A stretch of 64,000 nt of DNA from Prunella strophiata. Taxonomy: Eukaryota; Chordata; Aves; Passeriformes; Prunellidae. Below are positions 38,701 to 52,360 of the stretch, piece after piece. The notes beneath the pieces are model-generated. The model made no database searches, was not told the origin of the DNA, and worked only from the letters and a program-made list of their open reading frames with translations. The DNA lies in the NCBI GenBank assembly GCA_036583965.1, contig JAZBQD010000021.1, positions 17,226,266 to 17,290,265 of the forward strand, written 5' to 3'. The first letter of the stretch is position 1. Each line of letters starts with the position of its first letter. A program made the position numbers and the translations under genes.

Positions 38701-41390
38701 TGTCAGCTCTCTTGTTTGCAGGAGGATAAAGTTCCATTATTCAGAGCTTTGCTTCAAATCCGTCCATTGTAGTGCAATTAAACACAGTCCTTTTTTTAGG
38801 ACTAAACCTTGTGCTTCAAGAAAATAAGCTTTCAAGATGAAGTGTGTAGGGTTTATGTATTACAGGTAAAAGCCCAACTTGTTCTGTGGAGCACACCAGG
38901 TCTGAGCACAGCTGAGCTGAGCTTGGATATAATCTCTGCTCATTTGGGCTCTTTGTTTTGTGCCCTGGCCAAGGACCATGTTCAGGTTGCAGCAAACACC
39001 TTGACTGCCTGGACTGGAAGGATGTTTTGTTTTCCTCTTTCTGTATTTAATTATCCCTCTAAAAACATGAGCTGGGTTTTATGATGTAAATAAGTGTTAG
39101 TGAGGTGAATTATGCCAAGGAACTCAAGCTATTTACTTGGGCCTTGTGGAAATATAAAGGATGATGTTGAAGGGGATAGAGAGGACTTGTAGGTCTTTGT
39201 GTTTTCTATTTTTCTTGACTTTATTGAGGACACAAATAAACATGGTTTGTGCCTGTAAGGCTCATGAGTACAGTCTTGTGCCCCAGGAGGCCTGCAAGGA
39301 TTTGGGCAGTGTATGAAGGGGATATTGGATTGTTATTTGTGTTCTTCTAAACTGGGATTAGTCACCTCAAAGGAAAATCTGTATGTTCACTGAAGTTTCG
39401 GGTTTGGTCTGATTTTTTTTGCATCATCAGGTTAAGCAAGAGGATGAACCTCAGACAAGAATGGTTCATGTCTCACCCAGAGCTGGAAAGTTTGGTTTTG
39501 CTTGTTTTCACTCAACTTAAACTAAAAACTCACAGTTCCATTTTGGATTTATTTGAATATTACTGTCTTTAGACAGGGAGTGGTTTACATGGATGCTGTT
39601 TTCTTGTTGATGTGGAATTTTAAATCTTAATAGTTCTGTGGTTTCTTGAAGGAGCCTTGTGACTAGGTCCTATGGCATCCAGAGCAGTAAATTTCAAATT
39701 CAAGGAATCTGAATTTTTATAAGTATGTCTTTAAAACCCCACATCCCTGAGCTATGAAAGCCTACACTTCATTTCTTCTTGTTTGAAAATAAACAAGTTC
39801 TGAAATATTTCAGAAACTAGAAAAAGTATAAATATTCCATCTGACAAGTCCTTTGCCTAATGTAAGTCCCAGAACTCAGGTCGAAAGCCCATCTGTCACC
39901 ACACAGAGCTAAAAACAAGACAGAAACAAGAATATTCACATCATTCTAATGGAGTTTTGGAGTGCAATGGGAAAAGAGCCATTTTCTGCACCATTGTGAT
40001 TCTGGTGTTATTTATTGTATTAGTATTTTTATATTCAGTTCATATGACCTTTTACTTTTGTTGTACTTTAAAATATATACCTTAGATATTGCATCAACTG
40101 CTATGAACGAGTGCTGGAAAATTTAGTTTCTACTGTATTATATTGCCTTGATTTCATAACCTAAATTCCACTCATAGTTCAAAAGTACGAAGAAAGATGT
40201 TGGTTTTCTTGAAGAAGTCAATTTGGGGAATTCTTTTTGTTGATTTTCTTTCACTAATGTTCTTGCTGCAAGGGAATTTTCTGAATTGGAGGGTTTACAG
40301 ATTGCCAGGACAGTAATAAAACAGATGTTCATATAGATTTCAAAACCTCCCCAAATTAGACTTTCTCCTTACAACCTCCCTGATGTTTCAGCTCTGCTGG
40401 GTTGGAGTTTGCAGTTATTTACAGCCCAAACTGCACCACACTTACAGGCTCCCTGTAAGCCTAAAGCTTTCTAACAAGTTTAGTCTGTTGTTAACCAGCT
40501 TAGTGTATTATTTATAACCAGAACATCACTTAAGATAAAGACTCTACTGCTCTGTGCCCTGCCTGGAAGGGTTTTCAGCCTAATTACAGAGTCAAGTGGA
40601 TTTTGCAAACACGGAATAAGCCACAGGACAGCTCTGTGGGTGCCCAATAGGTTCTGGGTCACTTATTTGTGAGTTACTACCAAGCTTTCCCCTGAATTCT
40701 CAGAGCACAAACTTCTGTTATTCCAAGAGGACTGGAGCTGCTTTTGTGAGGAACGAGATGAGAGTTCCACCTCCCCTTTTTTCCCATTACTGCTGCTGAT
40801 TCTTCTGTGAAAGACCCTAAATAATTCCTTTCTCTCCTGAAAGCTGCCCTTTTCGTGTGTTTGTACAGAGCTCTCAGGTCCCACCTTTTGTTTTCCCTTA
40901 GCCCAGCTGGATAAGCCTGGCTCTCTCTGTCATTACCTCAGATCAATATTTCTCACCCTCTGATTATTTGTACTCCACTCCAGTGCCTCATCAATGCTTT
41001 TCTGCAGGGCAGTGCAATATTCCAGATGCCATCAGGGCTATAAAAGGCATCACTGCTGCTCCCTGTGCCACAGAGTGATGCCACTGCAGGGCTCCCAAAC
41101 ACCTCTCCCTGTGCCAGGCTGGGATGTCTTTTCCCCTGTGCTGGTTGAATTCTGGACACTTTCCTATAACCACTGAGCAGCTTCTTATGAGAGCATTTTC
41201 TTTCCATTTAACCTGATGAATAAACATTCTTCAGAAAACAAAGACCTTGCCTAAATTCTGCTTGGAATAATGGAAGGAATTCCCTTTGACTTCAGAGGTG
41301 TTTCAGTCAGGCCCCCATTTCAGATACCATTGTCAAGTAATTGTTCTGTAAATCATTGTGTTTCTCTTGGTAGCAATTGCTCTTTCATCT
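29800..41390. other. Intron 2 stretch with nothing further recognised
   Basis: Apart from the small duplication at 37124-37162 and a G9 run at 32076-32084, I see no features. Open frames at 30643-31270 and 31564-31937 occupy slightly GC-richer sequence, run on both strands and match nothing I know. Confidence 0.6.
37124..37162 (+). repeat. Tandem duplication (period 20)
   Basis: A 19-bp word, GAAACAAGATTTTCTGTCA, is followed 20 bp later by a copy with one substitution (GTGTCA in place of CTGTCA). Confidence 0.8.
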
Positions 41391-41393
41391 TGG

Positions 41394-41455
41394 ATTAAGA
41401 TGCATATTTTGGGTCATATTTTTTGATCTAATCTGTCATTAAGATGCATATTTTG
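41394..41455 (+). repeat. Direct repeat of an 18-mer
   Basis: ATTAAGATGCATATTTTG occurs at 41394-41411 and again, identically, at 41438-41455. Both copies contain ATGCAT, an octamer-like homeodomain/POU half-site. The 26-bp spacer is unrelated. Confidence 0.8.
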
Positions 41456-42889
41456 CTGTTCAAATTTCAAAAACAACATGTTACATCTATTCTTGACTTC
41501 TGTTTGTGCTATTGAATATAACACAGTCAGAAAAATGAATTTGCACTTCATCCTTGGGGAAGAAGTATTTCCAGACAAGTCATTATTTCAGGGTTCTTCA
41601 AAGATTAAAGACAAGTAAAGAGTTGAGGAAGAGTGAATGTTGTGAAGGCGATATTTTTTTGTCAAAATGTTTTGTTTTGAAAGATAGGAGAGAGGAAAAG
41701 AATTTCTCAATTGTAATTTTAGAATATAGTTTAGAATATAAGTTTATTAGTGACCCAATGACATAAGGTTGGTATTGTTTTGGTTTCTGTCAGGTGTTCA
41801 ACTGATACAGGATCCAACCTTTTTTCCCAAAGTGTTTCCTGAAATAATTTGGTAGCCAACCTGATGCTAAAGAAAGCAGGATCTTATATAAAGCAGTATA
41901 TAAAGCTGACCTAGTTAATGTTGTTTATTATCATAAATAGCTGATGAAATCCAGCAGAAAATTGCAAAGTGTGTAGGGTTTGTAATGGAATAAATAAAGT
42001 GGAGAAAAGCTTCATTGTGGAACGTCCCATGGCAGAAACACTGCTTTCTAATTAAGGGAAACCATGCTTTGGTTTGGAAAGCCAGGTAAGGATGACAGGA
42101 TGCCCAACAAACTAAACTGAGCAGAGACTCACCTCTGTTTGCAGAAATGAGTGTCTGTAAGAGAATGGGACAATAAAATTGGAAGGCTGGGTCCTTGGCT
42201 TGGAATGAGTGCTTAATCCATCATTTAACTCACCAGAACACCCAAGCTAATGAGCAGGCCTTTTTAGATTGTATTTAATGTTAAATATGTGCTCGAGTGC
42301 CTCACTCGCTGTTAAATATTCACTGCATGGACACATCCTCTGACTTCAGAAGGATTATTAGTGAGTTGTAAAAATACAAGGGTTTGAGTGTTCTATTAAA
42401 TTGGGCAAATGATGCTTGGTTGCCTTGTAGAGGATCAGGTCCAAATCTGGCATTTCACTTGCTAAAGCTGCATGTGATACTGCAGTGAGTGTAAAACACC
42501 TTCCTTGGTGCTTTTGGGACAAGATTATATTCCACCAAATTTTCAATTCCATCAATCTGTCTATTTCACTTTATGCTGGGGAATTATTTGGTCAAAACAT
42601 TTTGTGATCATTTTTCTCCTGGCTCCATTTGGGAGGAATTTTCTAGTGAAAAGGAGGAAGTTTTTATTTTGTAATTTATTTAAATGAATATTTTACAATC
42701 ACATTTGTTGCATGCACAGAAATAAGGGGAAACAGTTCAACATGTACTTGCAGGAATCTCAGAGCATAAGAAAGCTCTGAATAAGTTTCTTATTCTCTCC
42801 TTTCTAACACCACCTCCAAACCAGGTGGTTTTTGGTCCTTTTGCTTGACTCTGAAAATTTTGTTAGGCATAGCACAGAATAAATAACAG

Positions 42890-43095
42890 AGCCCTTCTGG
42901 CTCCCAGCATCATTTTGCCCTCAGCCAGGTGGAAAGAACATTCCTCGGCTATAATTTGTTTGGGTGCTATAATTGTTGTTCTCAATAAATAAAGTAATTT
43001 CAGAGTGACTAAGGAGGCATGTCGTGCAACAAATACACCGTGAATGCACAGGGGATAATTATCTTAATTGTGTTATCCTTTATTTAGCTGGATGA
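42890..43095. promoter_or_regulatory. Candidate conserved non-coding element
   Basis: This non-repetitive block has retained CpGs (CTCGGC, CATGTCGTGC, CACCGTGAATG, GGATCGTGG), a CAGGTG E-box-like word, TATAATTGTTG and a GATA word (GATAATTATC). The combination stands out from its surroundings. There is no open frame with splice sites. Confidence 0.22.
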
Positions 43096-46000
43096 ATGGC
43101 AAGGGATCGTGGCTTTAGTGGATGGGTTCAAGAAGAACAGGATCATTTTCACCTCTCTGTGTGAGCATTTGTGTTTGTGGGGCCTCTGCTCAGAGATCAA
43201 TACTTGTTGTGTCCATGGCAATAATGGAGAGGTACCAGAGCACAGAGCACACTTCCTTCTTGCTCCTTCAGAGGAGAAACAGCTTTGATCCTTCCCCAGA
43301 TTAATTCAAAGTCCAAGTCCACACTCATTAATTGCTGAGACTTTTCATCATTCTGTTTTAAATGGTGCATGTGGTAAATGTCCCTGAAAGCAGTGGAAGT
43401 GCTGGATTCAGCAAAGTCATGGTACTAGACTGACAAAGTCAAATGGAATAGCAAAATCATGAATCTTGTTCATTGTGTTCTTCCTTTTCATTTTTATCTC
43501 TCTCTGATTCAGAAGTACAGAAAATCTGTTATCTCAATAGAGATCTGCATCATCTCTTTGAATCAGAATATAAAAGAGGCAGGGCTGTGCTGCTGTTGAA
43601 TAATTCTAATACAACAATATATTGACTAGTTATGTTTAATTAAAATAGAGTTTTGTGTCTGAAATATGTAGTGCAGATAACCTTGTTCAAGGGTGTAATT
43701 TCACAATAACATAAGAACCAGAGGTGTGAAACCTCCCAATAGTGAATCAATAATCAATCAGTAACACTCCTTAATTAAGTGCCAATCAGTTCTAACCATT
43801 GTACCGTGTACTGTAAAACCATTTAGTCTACAGAAAGCTTTGCAACCTCTTTCAAACTGTGACTTGTAATATCACAGAATGCATTTAAAAAGTGACTTCA
43901 GCTGCTGGGACAGTTGAGAGATATTACTGGAGAAGAAGAAATTTAATCTTAATATTTTCTAATATAATTAATGTTATATTTTTATTTTCTTTGTACCTTA
44001 GCTTAAATATACAGAATTTCTGTTTTAAAGTGAATTATGATACAATCCTTGACTGAGAATGTTGGTATGATTTTGAAAATACCATAATGGGGATTTTTAC
44101 CCTGATTAGTGTCTTCCATTACATCGTAATGCCTACAAATATTTCTGGTTTCAGTAATTAACATACTCTGGAGAGAACTCAAAACTTACATGTCCACAGA
44201 CGATCCCTAGAACCTCTTCATTCTACCCCCTGTACTTATGGGTCAGATGGTTTCCCTGAACTGGTTCTTCTTGACCCTGAGCAGTTCTATGGGGAGAAAA
44301 CCAGAAGAAAATAAAATTTAAAAATGACCTGTATTGGAGAACTGAGAAGAAATTCAATTTCACCCTTTGCAGATAGTACTTTATTTTGACTTCTGAAGCA
44401 AAGTGGGGTGTCCCTCATGCTCCCTGTTTTCCTTGATTGCAGCCTGTGGTCAGATTAACCTGCAAAGCCCCTGAGCCAAAGCAATTCCTGCTCTGCCTGT
44501 GCCAGTGCCAGGAGAATATCCAGGTGGGATTTAACTCCAGGGTGTGGCACACACAGCAGCCCCATTATTTCCTCCAGTGCACACATTCTTCTGCACTGAG
44601 ACCAATCAAAGCACTTTACCATGCATATATCCTGATAGTAAATGTTTTCTTACCCAAGGAGATCTAAATTAAGCCTCCTGGTTTATTCTACTTCAGTCAA
44701 ATTCTGCTAAAGGTACTCGAGTCGTATTTTTCCATCGCTCTATTGGCAGCAGATGAAGTTGAAAACCAGGGAGCAGAACACAGGTTCCTGTGCTCTTCTG
44801 ACCACAGGCAGACTCCTAAACCCATGTCAGATAAAATCAACATGTAAGTGAGCAGCCCAGCGGCAGCTTCATGTAAAGCTTTTGGAAAAGGCAGCTTTTA
44901 CTTGCTGTTAATTTGGTTTAGAAGCAAATGTTCCTCTACAGCAATGTCTTGCCTGCTGACATCCAAATAATACCATTGCTTCTGTTCTCATCCTTCTGGG
45001 AAGCAGACAAATGCTTTCCATCAGCTTCTAAAAGCCAAATTTTCAGCTGAAATGAATCAGGATGTGTCTATAACAATCAGTGCTGTTCTGAGATACATCA
45101 GCTGCCCCTAAATACAGCAGACATGCACAAGTCTTTTGCTTCCAGCAGAACTTCCCTGTTGAATTAAACAAAGACTTCTGCTTAAAAAATCAATATCACA
45201 GCATACCTCACTGACATTATTTTAAAACACAAATGATTTTTAGTTCCAGATCTATATACCAAAATAGATTTCCTTTGCATTTTTTCCCATTTATTCATAG
45301 CATTAGGGAGGTTGTATTTCCATAAATATGTTGGAGTCCATCTTCAGTTCCATGTGTAAGAGTTAAAGTGGAGGATTTCTAGCAGGTTTTTGTTCTTCTT
45401 TGGTTGCTTAATGGAAGGACACAGTAAAAACACAGTTCTGAAAGAATTGTTAAAGGTGTGCATCATTTTTCAGGTGTATTGCATTGCACATATTTAAATA
45501 CAGGTTTAGGCCAGGCTCTTCTCAGCTGTACTTAGCAGACTCTGGAATAATTATGTATCTGCATGTACTGTGTCCCTCTTCAGAAAAACACTTTAGATTT
45601 CCATTGGCATGGTCAGGGACATTTCAATTGATGTAATTGGCAATGTCCACACATTCTTTGCAGGTGGAACTGTTTTAAGTTCATTGAATTTCAGCTGAGA
45701 ACCCATTCCAGGTACTGAATTTATGACCAAGATGAATTAAAGCAGTTAGTGATGGTTTTCTTTTCATATGCATTGGTTTGGTCAGGTTAATCTAAAGAGG
45801 ATTAACTAATGTTATATGTCCTTTTTTAGGGAAAAAAGAGATAGGATTTCTCCTGAAATCCTATGTAATCCTCCTCATATGCCAGTAAGGTGAATTGAGT
45901 TAAATTCACACTTATTTATTTCAGCTGGATATATCCCAGATGTTCTTCCAGGTTTCTCATTGGGAGTTTCTTGTATTTCATACCCTGCAGAAGCACACAA

Positions 46001-46683
46001 ATTTCAAGAATTACATAGAAAGAAGACCTTGATGTGCTGGATGTTTAGCTGATGAGATCCAGTAAGACTGAATTCCTTCCTGCTCAGAGTTTCCACTTGA
46101 GTGTACTTTAGGTTTCCATCAAAATCCTGGAGACTTCTGAGGAAATACTCAGATACATGGGAACAGCAAAACATGAACAATTTAAATTTTCCTGAAAAGT
46201 CTGTTTTCAAACATCATCTGTTTGCTTCATCTACTGCAAATCTTAGGTGCTTTTGGCTTTGATTCTTTGAGCTTCTCCTGCTGTGCTTGTTTTGAGAAAC
46301 AAGAACTTCCCTGCCCCAAGGGCTGCAGAGCAGTCACACCCAGAATCTGCCACCCTCATTCTCATTTTTAGTCAGGTTACACTTACAACATGCAGTACAT
46401 GACATGTGAATGACATTGAATCCATTGCATTCTGATAATTCACCTCTTTTGAACAGAGGAGAAATTATATGTAAGAGCAGAAAAGAGCCAGGGCTTTTCA
46501 AAAATTGCAGGCCTATTATGAGACTTTAAAACAGACAATTCTGTCTAGGAACCTGTTTTTTCACTGTTTCAAAATGAGCCTGAAAATAATTTAAAGCACA
46601 AAAGTTGCATTAAAAAAAACCAAACCCAAAACCAAATGCACATTTATTTGTTGCTAGGATTATACGATCAAAGCCAGTGAGAG

Positions 46684-46698
46684 AAAAAAAAAAAAAAA
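46684..46698. repeat. Poly-A tract (A15)
   Basis: An uninterrupted run of fifteen A in intron 2, close to another A-rich stretch near 46611-46640 (AAAAAAACCAAACCCAAAACC). No element boundaries are visible. Confidence 0.85.
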
Positions 46699-47635
46699 GG
46701 CATAACTTGTACTTTACTTCAAGGCTAATTTAATTTCCTCTCCCTGTCAAATGATGTACTTCCAGTGTCACGAGAAAGTCAGGAAAAGATTTCAAATTTT
46801 TTAAATTTCTTCCACTTTCTAAAAATACTGAAAATTACTTTTATTGTCATAGATTGTCAGTGGTTTATGTATGTTAAAAAAATCATGTTCTTATACTTAT
46901 TTTTTCACTGGTATTGTATAAGCTGAAGACAATATTGCAGTAGCCATTAACTGTGTCTCACACACATTTCAATGCAAACACAAAATTTCAGACTTTCTAT
47001 TTGCCATTTGCTGTCCCCACTTCCACCTCCCTAATGCATTGTCTGTATGCCAGAACACATTGTGGAATTAAATGGGACAAGGGAAAGGCAGCACAATAGA
47101 AATTGCAGGTTATTGCAATTTAAAGATATTCGGTGGTGAATGAAATTTGAAAGTCTGTCATTTGGCTAGTAACAGCAGGAGAGAAAACTTTAAAAGGAAT
47201 TGAGAGAAAGAAATTTTTAGCAAAGGTTTGGGGAGGGGGTAAAAGCACTGAATGCAGGAGAGAGGAAAAGTGGTACAGGATGAGAGTAGCTCCAGCTGTG
47301 GGGAAAGGAGGCTTTGGAACAAACATTTCTGGAAGAGGTCAGAGAGATGTACCAGGAGAAAGCTAGAAAAGAACAAAAGCTGTGTCCGTGGGGAGAGACT
47401 CACACCCATCATGGTATGGAGAGGCACAAGGAAAATCTGCATGAATCCTGGGTTTGGTGAGACTGGAAGAACATCCCTGCGTTGTGTCTGAAGGGGCTTG
47501 TGGAGCTTGAAGACCACTGTGGTTTTCACCTCCCTCTGGGTGTTCTGTCATCTGGACAGGCTTTGCCAGAACACAAGAACCAATTAGGAAAATGGGTTCA
47601 ACCAAAGAAAAAGACAGAACAGGAAGAGATTTATA

Positions 47636-47652
47636 TTTTTTTTTTTTTTTTT
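47636..47652. repeat. Poly-T tract (T17)
   Basis: Seventeen T followed by CTCCCCC. This is a pyrimidine tract, but no open exon frame follows, so I do not call a splice acceptor. Confidence 0.88.
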
Positions 47653-48757
47653 CTCCCCCACTGCAAAGCAAACCAGAACAATGCATTGTGCTAGTTAATG
47701 CCAAGCTAATAGTCTCCCTCTGAACAGAATGTTCTACTATCATTCTTCTGTTAATAGCTATGGGAGATTTAGCAAGAAAAAAAAAAATTCTAGTAACTGA
47801 ATTGGAGATAAACAAGTCAACAGTTTTGTGAAGTTTTCAGCAATTGAAGTGCATTTTAACACCTACCAAACAGGAAATGGTGACTGAGAGCACCTTCCAA
47901 GCTGATATTTTCTTTGCTATTTAATTCTAAAAATCACAAACCAAGAGTTCCTAGATAAAGGAGCTCTTTTGGGAAATGTGGCTGGGACAGCTGGATGAAA
48001 AAGGAACAAATGCTGCTTGGAGCTCCATTTACTAGGTCTGAGCACCAGAAAATGTCACTTTACTTCCAGAAAATAGTGTTTGCTAGAGTGAGAACAAGGC
48101 TGGATTTGGGTGCAATGGCAGGAAATCAGTTTGAATATGGCCTCGCTGATTACATGTGTAAGGTTTACAGTTTCCTTTAAACCTCATAGGCAAGACTTTG
48201 GGGGTTTCTAAGCCTTCTATTTGTATTCAGACAACTGCCCAGAGTTACAAAGTGGCTCAATAGCTGCTGTTATGGCTGCTACAAAATATAGTTTTAGCTG
48301 TGCTGACACCTACATTGTATTCAGTATTCTCTGGTGTGTCTTGGGCTGTATGTTATTTTCATTCTGCTTTAATCATGGAGCCTCAGAGAGGAATTGTTAG
48401 TCTAATGAGCTCTCCATCCTTGTATAGCCTGATTAATGCTGCCAGGGCAGCTTGTTTGTGTTATAGCAAAGATCTCCATGCTCTGATCTCTGCTGTGGTG
48501 TTTTTAGTGCTCCCTGGCTGGTGATAAAAAGGCCAACTGCTGAACAGCTGCATTCACTGCTGCTCCTCACTGCTGCTGCAGGGGCTGGAGGTCCTGGTGC
48601 TTCCTCAGCCATGGAGAGGCCGTGGTAGACACTGTGGATGCTGGAGATATTACCACAGGAAACCATTTTCCTAATTTGGTCTTGATTTGCTTGCAGAGGT
48701 AGGTTCCTCTTATGGATCTTTTGATGTTTTAATCATTACCAAGAGTAAAAAAACAGA

Positions 48758-48799
48758 TTTTTTTTTTCTTTGTTTGTTTGTTTTTTTTTTTTTTTTTTT
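48758..48799. repeat. T-rich / (TTTG) mixed tract
   Basis: Ten T, then CTTTGTTTGTTTG, then nineteen T. This is a compound simple repeat. Confidence 0.88.
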
Positions 48800-50076
48800 G
48801 TATTTATCTAGATTGAGGAATGCCCTGTCTAGTTGCACAAAGCATTAAGGGAAGTTCTTCATGAGATATGTAACTCAGGCAACTGGGCAGTGTGGAGAAG
48901 CCAGGCCCTGTTCCCTGCAGGCTGTCAGAAAGGGTTTCCCTGGAGGAAGAAGTGGCCATTCCTACAATTGCACCCATCCCTCCAGCAGCTGTCCTCTTGC
49001 CCAGCTCCCATTATCCCACAGAGCTCCAAAGAGCAGCTCCACAGGACTCTGTCCCAGCCTCTGGGTTTCCTGTACCCTCCTAGCTTTGCCAAGGAACTTT
49101 CTGCCTTTGGATAGCACAAGTCCCCAGGGAACAGCAGTGAAGCGAAGTCAGGGCTGTTCCCTGGTGAGAGCTCTGCAAGGACATTCCAGGGCTGCCTTGG
49201 AAGCTGTACCTGGTGTGCAGCTCATTTTGCAGGAAGGTCCAGGTGAAGGCCATGGAGACAACAAAGGGGTTTGAGCAAATGACCACAAAATAAGGAAAGA
49301 CTTTAAAGCTTTTCTGTTTCTTCTACTGTCTCAAATCTGTGTGCTTAAATGGTGCAGCTGCTATGGAGAATTTCAGGAGAAGGATTGTGTCAGGCATCAT
49401 TGGATCCATTCTTTAGCTGGCTTTTTAGGGAATGCTCTGTCAACTGCCACACTTGCATCTCTGTGCACTACAGGTGTTAGCCTTGACAAAAAAGGGTAGG
49501 AATGTTTCCTGATGTATGATATAGATTTTGCCTTTTGATTCCTGTGGATGTAAAATAATTCCTTCACTGAAAAAGCTTTTAATCCAGGTTTGTACTATGT
49601 CCATGATCTAGAACCTCCTAGGAAGCTCAGTGGACCTTTGTGAATTTTTTGTCATCATCTTAGAGTATGGGAGCGTAAAAAATTTCATGTACTTATATTT
49701 TGACTTCTGTTTTAAAAAGTCCTCAAGAATGTGGCAAATGTGTAAACAATTCCCAGGATTTCCAATATTAACTGCCCCATACACTGCCTTTCAGAAGAAA
49801 TACTTTGCTCAGCAAGTGCTGCCATTCAGGCGTGTCTTGGTTTGAATTTAAATAGCTCTAAAACACTGAGCTCTACCTCTATTTTGTCTAATACAAATGT
49901 AGGAAGCTTTAAAGACTGGCCACTGGAGCAATCTCATTTTAATAAAGCACCTTCAATTCTCTTTCTGCTGAGCACTGTCTGTTTCAGGATTGCAGCCCTG
50001 GGAATCTACTTAGCAAATACTGAATGGAATAATGGCTGCATTCAAGCACTACCACAGCAATGCCAGCTCCTTTTCT

Positions 50077-50104
50077 GTTTGTTTGTTTGTTTGTTTGTTT
50101 GTTT
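50077..50104. repeat. (GTTT)7 microsatellite
   Basis: Seven perfect GTTT units. The Cys-Leu-Phe-Val repeats in the open frames crossing it are simply translated microsatellite. Confidence 0.95.
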
Positions 50105-51175
50105 GGGCTTTTTGGAGCAGGATGGGATTCATTAGTGCTTCTCAGGCATTTCAAGTCATTCCTGTGTTAGGATTTGCAGATTTTTCTCCCCATTTGGGGT
50201 CTAGGCTGCAGATCTGGTGCAGTAGCTCAATGTGGCCATGCTGCATCTCTATCATTATGAAATGTACTCCTTTTGTTTTTAAATCCTGGCTACTGGAGAT
50301 CTTTCTTCACAAGTCCACAGATACTACAGTTCTGCCTAACTTCAGCTGAAGGGGTTGGAATTCTTTAAAAGATGGAGAGTTTAATCAGACTTTTCCCTTT
50401 AAATTACTTGCCTAATTTTCTTTTAATTTGGTTCTACTCTGGAGATTTTATAGACCTGAGTGTTGTGTGCTTTCTGCCAGAATCTAAGGGGGTTTAATGA
50501 GTTTGTTTGGAAATGCTGTTTTGGAATCCATAATGGAAGTCTCAGAAGTATCTCAAAACTTTGTCCTTGGCACTATTTAGTACTCAAGAGTAGAAGACCA
50601 TGAGAACACCACACTCAGCTCCTTAAAAAACTATTTTTTTCTGCTCCTTAACACCAAGATATACTGTAAATGGTGACTCTTTTTTTTCCCCCTCTGGATT
50701 CTCATGTGTTTATAAATCTGCTTTCTAAGTTTTTTATATTTCAAGTTGTTCTAGAAATGGGAACACAAACAAACAAATATAAAAAAACCCCAAAGCATTT
50801 GAAAAGAAATTTACAGTGGAATGAAATTGAATTGTTTGTAGTATCTTATAGGTTTCTTTAAGGAGTAAAAGTGGAGAAGATATCCCTTCATAAACAGATT
50901 TGTATCTGTTTTTTTAAACTAAGCTAGGGAATGGCATTGTATGTTACTGTTATTCTTGTCAGATCAGCCTTTTAATAATTGAAAATTCCTTGCACTGAAA
51001 AAATTACCTTTTTAAAATATATATATTGGGATGTAACATAATTTGAAGGCTTTAATGAGAGAGGAAAGTCTGGCTGGATAGAGACAACTTTTCTTGATAA
51101 AATGAAGCATTCATGGGGAGAAGCATTGATGGAAAACACAGGGGATTTTTGTTGGGTTTTCCCTTTGTGTGTGTG

Positions 51176-51195
51176 TTTTTTTTTTTTTTTTTTTT
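51176..51195. repeat. Poly-T tract (T20) after (GT)n
   Basis: A short GTGTGTGTG run leads into twenty T. This is a simple repeat; the adjoining open frame (51102-51494) is broken-looking and not called as a gene. Confidence 0.9.
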
Positions 51196-51713
51196 CTCTT
51201 TATTCTCATGAGTGTAAAGCTCTTACATCAATGGAAAATGTGTGTAGGAAAATGGGGGTAGTGCAGCTCCTTCAGGTGTTCTCCTGCCATTGCTCCTCTG
51301 TCTCCCAGCAGCACCAAAACTACTCAACATCACTGAGGAAAACTGATCAGCAGCTTTTCTCTACTACAAAACACAAAACCAGTACATTTCTGATCTTCCC
51401 CACTAGCTCTGCCTTCATTTGGCAGCATCTCCTGGTCACTTTCAACTTAAATATCTATAGCAAGAATAATAATGTTAATAAAGGGAGTTGCTAGTAGTTA
51501 CTTGCTTATTTATACACATTTGTGCTACTTTTTGCTGGATGTTGACTTTTATGCTGTTCTGTACCAAGGTATTTTATGGAATTATTGCTTGGGACAGAAT
51601 GAAATCAACTATTCAAATATTTGATTTTGTTTTCTTGCTCTACTTTATAACACACCACTCATCAAAGACAGAATTGTTCTTCTTCCAAGATTAAAAAGTC
51701 AGATGGAGTGATT

Positions 51714-51755
51714 TATTTGTCCTTTATTTAGTTGTATTTGTCCTTTATTTAGTTG
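51714..51755 (+). repeat. Perfect tandem duplication of 21 bp
   Basis: A 21-bp unit beginning TATTTGTCC and ending TTTAGTTG is present twice head-to-tail with no mismatch (51714-51734 and 51735-51755). Perfect identity suggests a recent slippage duplication. Confidence 0.92.
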
Positions 51756-52360
51756 TATCTCTTTTTAAGAAGTAGGAAGAGAAAAGCTGGGAATCCCAGC
51801 CTTCATGTTCTTGATGTTAAGAGAATGATTTACCTTGCAAAGGGCAGGAGGATCTGACCCCAAGGTTATTTCCTTGCTTTAGGGAATCAAAATTTGACAG
51901 ACCATGACAAAAACTGTGTAAGGCCCAAAAGTGGCTCTTGGTACTGAGGGGGATTTGTGAGTGCTCTAGCCTGATAATATGATTCCTTATGAGCTCCTGG
52001 TCTATTCCTCTGACTTATTTTCTGTTTCCATAATCCTGAATTTCTTTCTGTTTTGCCTAAACTGGCTCCCAAAGTTCCATTCTCCTGTCTCTTTAAACAG
52101 TTATTCAGAACAGAGGGAGAGTTGCAGTGTCTTTTTAGAGATTTTTGAAAATGTCATTAAATAATTTATTGCTCAGTTGTGATAATACTTCAAGGGAAAA
52201 GTGGCCTTGGTGTAACTCAAGAATTTCACATATGTGTGACCTTGATTGTAGCAGAATGAGTGAAATGATGCTATAACATGCAAAATGTGTTTTTAACACA
52301 TAAAGTATCTTGTTTCTGAGCTTGTACTTTTTCCACAGTTTGTGATGAGCTCAGGATATA

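Noticed and set aside
44438..44523. Possible exon between TTGATTGCAG and GTGGGATT
   Set aside because: The frame is open, but the cysteine-rich peptide resembles nothing in CDH13 or any family I know, and the pyrimidine tract is poor.
47636..47657. Pyrimidine tract resembling a splice acceptor
   Set aside because: T17 followed by CTCCCCC has no open exon frame with a donor after it.
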